A model generated the notes under the pieces. It saw only the letters and a list, made by a program, of their open reading frames with translations, was not told the origin of the DNA and searched no databases. Source: JALZHR01 sp036389695 (GTDB lineage: Bacteria > Acidobacteriota > Blastocatellia > Pyrinomonadales > Pyrinomonadaceae). Taken from it: a stretch of DNA of 5,483 nt. Below, one piece after another: positions 1-5,471 of this stretch (position 1 is its first letter; every line of letters begins with the position of its first letter). A program made the position numbers and the translations under genes. The stretch is taken from contig DASVWG010000312.1 in assembly GCA_036389695.1 (NCBI GenBank), forward strand, positions 1-5,483. The letters are read 5' to 3'.

Positions 1-970
1 TTTCGAGGCTCGAAGTAATTTCGGACAATTGGGCGAAAACTTCCGGCAGCTCTTCCTGTAACTTACTAATCGGATTCGGCGTGCGGGTTCCGGCGACGAC
101 GTCTTCGCCCTGCGCGTTCAAAAGATATTCGCCGTAAAGAATTTTTTCGCCGGTCGAAGGATTGCGCGTAAAGCAGACGCCGGTACCGCTCGTCTCGCCC
201 ATATTGCCGAAAACCATCGCCTGCACCGTGACGGCGGTGCCCAAATCTTCGGAAATTCGATTGACGCGGCGATAATCGACCGCGCGTTTGCCGATCCAAG
301 AATCGAAGACGGCGGCAATCGCCATTTTCAGTTGCGATTCGGCGTTTTCCGGAAAAACGAAACCGGATTCTTCGGTGAAAATAATGCGTTTGTAAGCCGT
401 GACGATTTCCTTTAACTCTTCGACCGTCAAATCGGAATCGAGCCGACCGCCGGTTTTGTAGCGTTCCAGCACGCGCTCGAATTTTTCGTGCTCGACGTCC
501 AGCACAATCTCGCTGAACATCGAGATAAAACGCCGGTAAGCGTCCCACGCGAAACGCTCGTCGCCGGTCTGGCGCGTCAAGCCTTCGACCGTTTTGTCGT
601 TTAAGCCGAGATTTAAAACCGTGTCCATCATTCCGGGCATCGAGACGGGCGAACCGGAGCGCACCGAGACGAGCAGCGGATTGTCCGCGTCGCCGAATTT
701 TTTACCGAGCTTTTGTTCTATCGCCGTTAATTTTTCGCGCGCCTGCGCCCACATTCCTTCGGGAAATATTTTTTCGTTGCGGTGATATTTTTTGCAGCAT
801 TCGGTCGTGATGACAAAACCGGGCGGCACGGGCAAATCAAAGCCGGTCATCTCAGCCAGCGCCGCGCCTTTTCCGCCGAGCAAAAGCTTGCCCTCGCGCG
901 TGTTTGCCCGCTCGCATTCTTCAAAAAGATAGCTCCAAGTTTTTACCTTCTCGATTGGCAGCGGCTGCAT
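1..970 (-). CDS. ppdK: Pyruvate, phosphate dikinase, N-terminal part (runs off the window)
   Basis: The enzyme interconverts pyruvate + ATP + phosphate with PEP + AMP + pyrophosphate in the cytoplasm, in gluconeogenic or PPi-linked glycolytic flux. Visible are 323 codons from ATG at 970; the family is usually about 870-910 residues, so only the nucleotide-binding (ATP-grasp) region is here, and the phosphohistidine domain and PEP/pyruvate barrel lie beyond position 1. Diagnostic stretches are LGGKGAALAEM (residues 31-41, with the nucleotide-contacting Lys34), VPPGFVITTECC (48-59), SVRSGSPVSMPGMMDTVLNL (102-121, with conserved Arg104), TVQAMVFGNMGETSGTGVCF (248-267), FTRNPSTGEK (267-276) and NAQGEDVVAGTRTP (285-298). 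These closely match the clostridial/plant PPDK pattern and not PEP synthase. The frame is intact. The start is supported by a GAGG 10 nt upstream and by alignment of the first glycine motif. It is divergent from the membrane-protein gene at 1311. Confidence 0.96.
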   Translation of the reverse strand, partial: MQPLPIEKVKTWSYLFEECERANTREGKLLLGGKGAALAEMTGFDLPVPPGFVITTECCKKYHRNEKIFPEGMWAQAREKLTAIEQKLGKKFGDADNPLLVSVRSGSPVSMPGMMDTVLNLGLNDKTVEGLTRQTGDERFAWDAYRRFISMFSEIVLDVEHEKFERVLERYKTGGRLDSDLTVEELKEIVTAYKRIIFTEESGFVFPENAESQLKMAIAAVFDSWIGKRAVDYRRVNRISEDLGTAVTVQAMVFGNMGETSGTGVCFTRNPSTGEKILYGEYLLNAQGEDVVAGTRTPNPISKLQEELPEVFAQLSEITSSLE

Positions 971-980
971 AAAAATATTT

Positions 981-984
981 CCTC
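981..984 (-). promoter_or_regulatory. Ribosome binding site of ppdK
   Basis: On the minus strand GAGG (in GTGAGGAAAT) lies 10 nt upstream of the ATG at 970. It is the only reasonably clear Shine-Dalgarno sequence in the window and supports the chosen ppdK start. Confidence 0.5.
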
Positions 985-1045
985 ACTGTCGAAAAATTGA
1001 ACTGCTCAATAAAAAATCCAAATACGCGGGAATTTTTAGATTTAT

Positions 1046-1063
1046 TCCGCCAGCGCGGGCGGC
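1046..1063 (-). repeat. GC-rich short hairpin element
   Basis: CCGCC (1047-1051) and GGCGG (1058-1062) form a 5-bp stem with a 6-nt loop. Read on the minus strand the core is GCCCGCGC, one T, then GGCGGA. The same two blocks, separated by 9 nt instead of 1, occur on the plus strand at 5415-5437, suggesting a degenerate member of a dispersed element. With only two copies in view, chance similarity of GC-rich sequence is possible. Confidence 0.3.
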
Positions 1064-1135
1064 AATTCCGGATTTGTGTGAAGTATAATGTTTTTTGTCG
1101 AAAGAAACTAGAAGTCTTTTGTAAATAAAGAGTTT

Positions 1136-1230
1136 CTCTTTGCGCGCTTTGCGTCTTAAGCTTCGCGCTCTTTGCGGTAAAATTTTTTTAACCGCAAAGA
1201 GCGCAAAGAGTTTCGCAAAGGTCGCAGAGG
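1136..1230. repeat. Palindromic array of CGCAAAGAG-type 9-mers
   Basis: Forward units are CGCAAAGAG at 1193-1201 and 1202-1210, CGCAAAGG at 1214-1221 and CGCAGAGG at 1223-1230. Inverted units are CTCTTTGCG at 1136-1144, CGCTTTGCG at 1145-1153 and CTCTTTGCG at 1168-1176. The two halves meet as a perfect 14-bp inverted repeat (1165-1178 with 1191-1204), extended inward by one A/A mismatch and three A-T pairs to a TTTT loop at 1183-1186. The outer left block 1136-1153 also matches the complement of 1193-1210 in 17 of 18 positions, so alternative foldings exist. There is no U-tract after the stem, so a simple intrinsic terminator is unlikely. It resembles dispersed REP-like intergenic repeats; its function is unknown. 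Confidence 0.75.
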
Positions 1231-1293
1231 GCTTTTTCAGGCAAGTTTCAACTATAATTTTAAAGCCGTCGGAATTAATCTTCCGCCGATTGT

Positions 1294-1299
1294 TATAAT
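1294..1299 (+). promoter_or_regulatory. Possible -10 element of the TspO-like gene
   Basis: A perfect TATAAT lies 11 nt before the ATG at 1311. No good -35 hexamer is present at 16-18 bp. If used, transcription would start only a few bases before the ATG, giving a leaderless or nearly leaderless mRNA, which fits the lack of any Shine-Dalgarno sequence there. A second TATAAT at 1253-1258 is the alternative and would give a leader of about 45 nt. Confidence 0.35.
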
Positions 1300-1310
1300 A
1301 TTTAAAAACT

Positions 1311-2075
1311 ATGAGCGGCAAGCAAAACCGGACGGAAAAAATCAGGCAGATTCTCGTTATTTTAGCGACCGTCGGGATGATTATCATTAATTACCTGTCG
1401 CAGACAGGCGCTATCAACAATACGACGGTCGGCGCTATTTCCGACAAATATCCGACGCTTATCACGCCTGCCGGTTACGCGTTTTCAATCTGGGGCTTGA
1501 TTTATCTGGGGATGATTTTGTTCAGCATTTATCAGGCGCTGCCCGCGCAGACGGCGAATCCGCGTTTCCTCAGAACCAGAACGATTTACATCGCTTCGTG
1601 CGTCGCCAATTGCGCGTGGCTTTATTTCTGGCTGCACGAGCAGATTCTGGCTGCGACGGCGGTGATTTTTATTCTGCTCGCCGCGCTCGCCTTTATAAAT
1701 ATAAATTTGAAAGGCGCGAATTCAATCAGTGAGACGTGGCTCGTCCGCGTTCCGTTCGGCATCTATTTCGGCTGGGTGACGGTCGCTTCAATTTTAAACG
1801 CGGCGGTCGCGATGGTTTTCGCCGGAGTCGAAGCATCGAATACGACGGCGACCGTTTGGGCTTGCGTTTTAATCGTGGTCGCGGCGACTCTGGGCGTGCT
1901 GATTCGCTGGAAGCTTTCGATTGGCGTTTACGCTTTAACCATCGCGTGGGCTTTGACGGCGATTGCGGTCAAACAAAGCGGTAAAACTTTAATCGTCAGC
2001 CTTTGCGCGTTCGGCGTCGTCGCTTCGCTGATTGCGTTTTTCACGCCTTTTCTGCATCTGGACGAAGCGAAATGA
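1311..2075 (+). CDS. TspO/MBR-like (tryptophan-rich sensory protein) membrane protein
   Basis: This is a 254-residue integral membrane protein with about eight hydrophobic segments, near residues 14-30, 53-75, 90-109, 111-132, 143-171, 179-199, 202-221 and 226-248. The signature is the N-terminal stretch with GAISDKYPTLITPAGYAFSI (41-60) followed by WGLIYLG, characteristic of the longer proteins usually annotated as tryptophan-rich sensory protein (TspO/MBR related). Eight Trp residues are scattered through it. Classical TspO has about 160 residues and five helices, so this belongs to the extended form with extra C-terminal helices. TspO proteins bind porphyrins and other hydrophobic ligands, but the role of the extended group is not established and no ligand can be assigned here. 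The start ATG lacks a Shine-Dalgarno sequence. The stop TGA overlaps the aroDE start (ATGA, 2072-2075), implying co-transcription and probable translational coupling. The family call is good; the function is uncertain. Confidence 0.8.
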   Translation: MSGKQNRTEKIRQILVILATVGMIIINYLSQTGAINNTTVGAISDKYPTLITPAGYAFSIWGLIYLGMILFSIYQALPAQTANPRFLRTRTIYIASCVANCAWLYFWLHEQILAATAVIFILLAALAFININLKGANSISETWLVRVPFGIYFGWVTVASILNAAVAMVFAGVEASNTTATVWACVLIVVAATLGVLIRWKLSIGVYALTIAWALTAIAVKQSGKTLIVSLCAFGVVASLIAFFTPFLHLDEAK

Positions 2076-3583
2076 ACGACGGAAAAATCTGCGTTTCGGT
2101 GTGCGCGAAAACAGCCGACGAATTGATTGAGCAGATAAAACGCGCCGAAGAACCGGCGGACGTGATTGAAATCCGTTTTGATTGTCTGGAAACCGGAGAA
2201 ATCCAAAAGGCGATTGATTATCTTCCCGAAACAAAAAAGCCGCTTCTCTTTACTTTTCGCCCGCGAGAACAAGGCGGAAAGCGCGATTTAAACTTACGCG
2301 AAAGACTAAAATTTTGGGAAGCCTTTTTATGGAATAATAGAACAAAGAATTTTTCAGTCGATTTCGAGCTTGATATAGATTTTGCTCTGAATCTCGAAAA
2401 AACAAATAAAATCGTTTCATTTCATGATTTTTCGGACACTTCTCAGAATCCGGCGGCAAGCTATGACGTTTTGAAAGGTCGCCGCGCCGATATTTTAAAA
2501 ATCGCCGTTCAAACCGACGACGTCACAGACACAATCGCCGTCTGGAAGCTTCTGGAAAAAGCGAAATCGGAAGACCAAAAAATTATCCCCATCGCGATGG
2601 GCGAGAGCGGCAAATGGACGCGGATTCTCGGCTTGGCGCACGGCGCTTTTATGACTTACGCCGCGCTTAAAACGGGCAGCGAAACCGCGCCCGGACAGAT
2701 TTCGGCGCAGGATTTAAAGGAAGTTTACCGCGTCAAACAGTTAAACGAAGAAACCGAAATTTACGGCATCGTCGGCGGAAATACGAGCTATTCGATGTCG
2801 CCTTATATTCACAACGCGGCTTTCGGTTTTCATCGGCTGAATTCCGTTTTCGTTCCGCTTCAGGTTAATAATCTGGAAGAATTTATGCGCCGCATGGTCA
2901 ATCCGCAAACGCGGGAAATCGATTGGAAACTGCGCGGCTTTGCCGTCACCATTCCGCATAAAATCGAGATAATGCGGCATCTGACTTTTATCGACGAAAC
3001 GGCGCAAAAAATCGGCGCGGTCAACACGGTTTTAATTGTCGGGGATGACAAAGCGATTTACGGCTACAACACCGATGCCGAAGGTTTTATACAGCCTTTG
3101 CGTAATATTTACGGAACTCTGACCGATGCAAAAACGGCGGTTTTAGGCGCGGGCGGCGCGGCGCGGGCAGTTTGCTACGCTTTGAAAAAAGCCGGAGCGA
3201 AAGTCACTGTTTTTGCGCGAAATCCGGAAAAGGCGAAAGCTCTGGAAACGGATTTCAACGTCCGAATCGAAAATTTTTCATCTCAAAAAAGCTACCGGGA
3301 TTTTGATATTCTGGTAAACACGACCCCGCTCGGAATGAAAGGCAAAGCCGAAGCCGAAACTCCGGCGACCGCCAAACAGCTCGAAGGCTTAAATCTGGTC
3401 TACGATTTGGTTTACACGCCATTACAAACGCGTCTGCTCGGCGAAGCCGACAAAGCCCGCGTCCCGAAAATCGGCGGCTTGGCGATGCTGATTGCGCAGG
3501 CGGCGGCGCAGCAGAAAATCTGGACCGGACGCGACGCGCCGATAAAGGAAATGAGCGCGGCGGCTTTGCACAGATTAAGTTAG
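2072..3583 (+). CDS. aroDE: Bifunctional 3-dehydroquinate dehydratase (type I) / shikimate dehydrogenase
   Basis: This 503-residue fusion catalyses shikimate pathway steps 3 and 4: dehydroquinate to dehydroshikimate, then NADPH reduction to shikimate. The N-terminal AroD domain (about 5-222) shows EIRFD (33-37), FTFR (60-63), Glu99 in DFEL, the catalytic His118 in SFHDF, the Schiff-base Lys143 in ILKIAV, MGESGKWTR (176-184, Arg184) and TAPGQI (205-210). The C-terminal AroE domain (about 230-500) shows SYSMSPYIHN (239-248, shikimate-binding Ser241/Ser243), VTIPHK (292-297, catalytic Lys297), GAVNTV (315-320), NTD (333-335, catalytic Asp335), the NADP loop GAGGAA (359-364) with Arg383, NTTPLGM (416-422), and Gln476 near the C terminus. 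All main catalytic residues are present. The usual His of the HSxSP motif is Tyr240, and the usual Ser before APGQ is Thr205. The frame is open upstream to 2003, but ATG 2072 is chosen because it overlaps the previous stop as ATGA and begins just before the first AroD strand. This two-domain order is the one known from plants and some bacteria. Confidence 0.95.
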   Translation: MNDGKICVSVCAKTADELIEQIKRAEEPADVIEIRFDCLETGEIQKAIDYLPETKKPLLFTFRPREQGGKRDLNLRERLKFWEAFLWNNRTKNFSVDFELDIDFALNLEKTNKIVSFHDFSDTSQNPAASYDVLKGRRADILKIAVQTDDVTDTIAVWKLLEKAKSEDQKIIPIAMGESGKWTRILGLAHGAFMTYAALKTGSETAPGQISAQDLKEVYRVKQLNEETEIYGIVGGNTSYSMSPYIHNAAFGFHRLNSVFVPLQVNNLEEFMRRMVNPQTREIDWKLRGFAVTIPHKIEIMRHLTFIDETAQKIGAVNTVLIVGDDKAIYGYNTDAEGFIQPLRNIYGTLTDAKTAVLGAGGAARAVCYALKKAGAKVTVFARNPEKAKALETDFNVRIENFSSQKSYRDFDILVNTTPLGMKGKAEAETPATAKQLEGLNLVYDLVYTPLQTRLLGEADKARVPKIGGLAMLIAQAAAQQKIWTGRDAPIKEMSAAALHRLS

Positions 3584-3586
3584 AGA

Positions 3587-4321
3587 TTAGAGATAAAAAT
3601 CGCGCTCGATTTCCCATTCGAACGGCGTTTTAAAGGTATCGAAAGTTTTTAATTTTTCGACCTTAAAAGCTCTCCATTTGACCTTGCCTTTTTTATCCGA
3701 GCTGAAATTTGCGTTTTCGACACGCACCTTTCGGGTCAGAAAATTATAGCTTCTGGTTTCCATTTCGCCCGTATTTCTCATCGACTCGGTTTTGTCCGCG
3801 CCAATCAAAACAAATTCGCCGTTCTGAAAACGAAATTTGTATGACATTTGCGCCATCGCCCAGCTGCCCGCGCTCGACCATTGCTCAAAACCGAGTTGCA
3901 GAACGCCGTTTTTGACGGCGACTTCCTGAAAAGGCTCGGACATCGTCGGCGACGCGGGAATGACGATGAAGCTGTTGCTTTGCTTCGCCAGTTCATAGAG
4001 ATTTTTCCCGACGTTTTTGAACAGGATAACCAGCATTCGCGGGTTGGTGTCGTAAACATCGGTTCCCAAACCTTCATTTTTATTGAGAAATTTAGCGTTT
4101 TTGCCCTTGATGACCAAAACGCAGTCCGGCGCGCGGTCTTTGTTCAAATCGCCGGACGCTTTGCCCATTATCTCCCAGTTTTCCGGCACGAAATCTTCGC
4201 ATTTACTCGCTTCTTTCCGCAGCGGCGGGTAATCGGACTGCGCCGGAACGACGAAATCCTGCGCGGAGGAAACAACGGCGAAATTCAGGAGCAGAAATAG
4301 AATGACTAATACTTTGTTCAT
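3587..4321 (-). CDS. Secreted protein of unknown function with a DxNxDxxxD loop
   Basis: This 244-residue protein has a classic signal peptide: MNK, a hydrophobic core (residues 4-17) and a likely cleavage after SSA (18-20), giving a mature protein starting QDF. There is no lipobox. The mature part contains GDLNKDRAPDCVLVIKG (57-73), an FG-GAP/EF-hand-like calcium-loop pattern (D58, N60, D62, D66) followed by a beta strand. Then come NPRMLVILFKN (93-103), an NGVLQLGFEQWSSAGSWA stretch (138-155), YKFRFQNGEFVLIGAD (161-176) and RSYNFLTRKV (190-199). This order resembles uncharacterised exported proteins of 200-250 residues seen in Bacteroidota and related groups; no enzymatic motif is evident. 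A GTG-started extension to 4372 is open, but ATG 4321 is preferred because it places the signal peptide at the N terminus. The stop is 3 bp from the aroDE stop, with no terminator between. The gene is divergent from the E1-like gene across 60 bp. Confidence 0.8.
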   Translation of the reverse strand: MNKVLVILFLLLNFAVVSSAQDFVVPAQSDYPPLRKEASKCEDFVPENWEIMGKASGDLNKDRAPDCVLVIKGKNAKFLNKNEGLGTDVYDTNPRMLVILFKNVGKNLYELAKQSNSFIVIPASPTMSEPFQEVAVKNGVLQLGFEQWSSAGSWAMAQMSYKFRFQNGEFVLIGADKTESMRNTGEMETRSYNFLTRKVRVENANFSSDKKGKVKWRAFKVEKLKTFDTFKTPFEWEIERDFYL

Positions 4322-4342
4322 AAACTTGCTAAAATCATTTTT

Positions 4343-4349
4343 TATAATA
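4343..4349. promoter_or_regulatory. Shared AT box, possible overlapping divergent -10 elements
   Basis: Only 60 bp separate the start codons at 4321 (minus) and 4382 (plus). The plus strand reads TATAAT at 4343-4348; the minus strand reads TATTAT over 4344-4349. These could be overlapping -10 elements for the two divergent genes, which would make RNA polymerase binding mutually exclusive. A minus-strand GTGTCA 17 bp upstream is a weak -35; no convincing plus-strand -35 was found. The AT-rich setting makes chance matches likely. Confidence 0.3.
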
Positions 4350-4381
4350 TCAAAGTGCCTTTTGAATGACACTCAATTTTT

Positions 4382-5401
4382 ATGAACGAACGCTACAGCC
4401 GGCAGATTTTATTCTCTGAAATCGGCAAAGAAGGGCAGGAAAAGCTTTTAAATTCGCGCGTTTTGCTCGTCGGCTGCGGCGCGCTCGGCGCTTCGCACGC
4501 GGAGATTCTGGCGCGGGCGGGCGTCGGGTTTTTGCGGATTGTCGACCGTGATTTTGTCGAGTTGACGAATTTGCAGCGGCAGACTTTATACAGCGAAGCG
4601 GACGCGAAAGAGCGCCTGCCGAAAGCGATTGCGGCGCGGAAAAGAATCCGGGAAATCAATTCTGAAATCGAGACGGAAGCGATTGTCGCGGATGTAAATT
4701 ATTCAAACATCGAAAATTTTGTCAAAGATTGCGATTTGGTTCTGGACGGGACGGATAATTTTCAGATTCGTTACCTGATAAACGACGCGTGCGTCAAATT
4801 AAAAAAAATCTGGATTTACGGCGCGGCGGTTTCGGCTTACGGCGCGACGATGACCGTAATTCCCCGAAAAACGCCGTGTCTGCGCTGCATTTTTGAAGAA
4901 ATGCCGGGCGCGGGAAGCGCGCCGACCTGCGATACGGCGGGCGTGATTCAGCCGATTATTACGAGCGTTTCGGCGATTCAAACGACCGAAGCCCTGAAAA
5001 TTTTGACGGGAAACTTAGAGAGTTTGCATAAATCTTTGATTCAAATCGACGTCTGGCAAAACGATTGGCGGAAAATCAAATTGGGAAAGCCGAACGCGGA
5101 CTGCAAAACGTGCGGGCAGCGAAATTTTGAGTTTCTCGAAGCGGAAAGCGCGGAATTTTCCGCCGTTTTGTGCGGGCGCGACGCGGTTCAGATTCAGCCG
5201 CCGCGAGCAACCGAGATTGATTTGGCGCGTTTAAAAGAGAAACTTAAAAACTCGGGCGACGTGAAACAAAACGAATACCTGCTGCGTCTAACGATTGACG
5301 ATTTCGAGCTCACCGTTTTTCGGGACGCGCGCGCGATTATTCGCGGAACCGACGACGTAACGACGGCGCGCGCGCTTTATGCGAGATTCGTCGGCGTTTA
5401 A
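4382..5401 (+). CDS. moeB/thiF: MoeB/ThiF-family adenylyltransferase (E1-like)
   Basis: This cytoplasmic enzyme of 339 residues would adenylate the C-terminal glycine of a ubiquitin-like sulfur carrier, ThiS (thiamine thiazole) or MoaD (molybdopterin). Motifs: RYSRQILF (4-11), the nucleotide loop GCGALG (31-36), RIVDRDFVELTNLQRQ (52-67, acidic Asp55/Asp57 and Arg66), Lys81, DGTDN (122-126, Asp125), a zinc site made of CLRC (166-169) and CKTC (241-244), and TCDTAGV (182-188) with Cys183 at the place of the E1-type cysteine. After the second CxxC follows a C-terminal domain of about 95 residues with LCGRDAVQI (263-271), YLLRL (299-303) and TVFRDARAIIRGT (311-323). This tail is typical of Bacillus-type ThiF/MoeB proteins of about 340 residues and is not a rhodanese domain. 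The protein is therefore full length. The gene ends with tandem stops TAATAA and has no clear Shine-Dalgarno. No thiS, thiG or moaD is adjacent, so thiamine and molybdopterin roles cannot be separated. Confidence 0.93.
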   Translation: MNERYSRQILFSEIGKEGQEKLLNSRVLLVGCGALGASHAEILARAGVGFLRIVDRDFVELTNLQRQTLYSEADAKERLPKAIAARKRIREINSEIETEAIVADVNYSNIENFVKDCDLVLDGTDNFQIRYLINDACVKLKKIWIYGAAVSAYGATMTVIPRKTPCLRCIFEEMPGAGSAPTCDTAGVIQPIITSVSAIQTTEALKILTGNLESLHKSLIQIDVWQNDWRKIKLGKPNADCKTCGQRNFEFLEAESAEFSAVLCGRDAVQIQPPRATEIDLARLKEKLKNSGDVKQNEYLLRLTIDDFELTVFRDARAIIRGTDDVTTARALYARFVGV

Positions 5402-5410
5402 TAAAGAGTC

Positions 5411-5437
5411 AGAAGCCCGCGCGTCAGCAAGGGCGGA
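5411..5437 (+). repeat. GC-rich intergenic element downstream of the E1-like gene
   Basis: The element contains GCCCGCGC (5415-5422), GTCAGCAAG, then GGCGGA (5432-5437). GCCC (5415-5418) and GGGC (5431-5434) can pair as a weak 4-bp stem with a 12-nt loop. The two outer blocks recur in inverted orientation at 1046-1060. It is not followed by a T-tract, so it is not a normal intrinsic terminator. It looks like a member of a dispersed intergenic repeat, but two partial copies are thin evidence. Confidence 0.35.
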
Positions 5438-5443
5438 GAAAAC

Positions 5444-5471
5444 GCAAAATGCAAAGTGCAAAATGCAAAAT
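5444..5471 (+). repeat. Four tandem heptads GCAAAAT
   Basis: Four consecutive 7-nt units are seen: GCAAAAT (5444-5450), GCAAAGT (5451-5457), GCAAAAT (5458-5464) and GCAAAAT (5465-5471), with a single G substitution. They lie 42 bp after the preceding stop codon. The unit length of 7 would shift reading frame with copy number if translated, and slippage could change copy number between strains. This is a short tandem repeat, not CRISPR, because there are no spacers. Confidence 0.8.

Larger units (their letters stand above)
971..1310. other. Divergent intergenic region between ppdK and the TspO-like gene
   Basis: These 340 bp hold no credible gene. They must contain the ppdK promoter (minus) and the promoter of the 1311 gene (plus). 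Seen inside: a GC-rich hairpin element at 1046-1063, a TATAAT/TATACT-like AT box at 1082-1089 readable on either strand but without a convincing -35, a palindromic array of 9-mers at 1136-1230, and two plus-strand TATAAT hexamers at 1253-1258 and 1294-1299. A minus-strand open frame crosses the region but is low-complexity, partly made of the repeat array, and overlaps the start of the 1311 gene. No RNA gene or riboswitch was recognised. Confidence 0.7.

Noticed and set aside
66..1000. Several open frames overlapping ppdK in other frames
   Set aside because: All are Arg/Ser/Pro-rich shadows of the clear PPDK reading frame.
1165..1204. The 14-bp hairpin as an intrinsic terminator
   Set aside because: No T-tract follows the stem on either strand (the T run is in the loop), and both flanking genes point away from it.
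983..1387. Open frame of 134 codons on the minus strand upstream of ppdK
   Set aside because: Much of it is translated repeat array, it has no recognisable domain, and it overlaps antisense the well-supported start of the TspO-like gene.
2003..2071. Upstream extension of aroDE by 23 codons
   Set aside because: The extra residues are Arg-rich out-of-frame translation of the end of the membrane gene. The ATG at 2072 fits the ATGA overlap and the start of the AroD fold.
3571..3600. Bidirectional terminator between the convergent aroDE and secreted-protein genes
   Set aside because: The stops are 3 bp apart and the sequence shows only a short TTAGAGA direct repeat, with no GC-rich inverted repeat or T-tract.
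3848..4300. 150-codon plus-strand open frame antisense to the secreted protein
   Set aside because: It has no family resemblance, while the minus-strand frame has a signal peptide and coherent protein features.
4322..4372. GTG-started 17-residue extension of the secreted protein
   Set aside because: It would bury the signal peptide behind a charged leader and run through the likely promoter; ATG 4321 gives a normal signal peptide.
5444..5471. CRISPR-like array
   Set aside because: The units are 7 nt, directly adjacent and without spacers; no cas gene is present.
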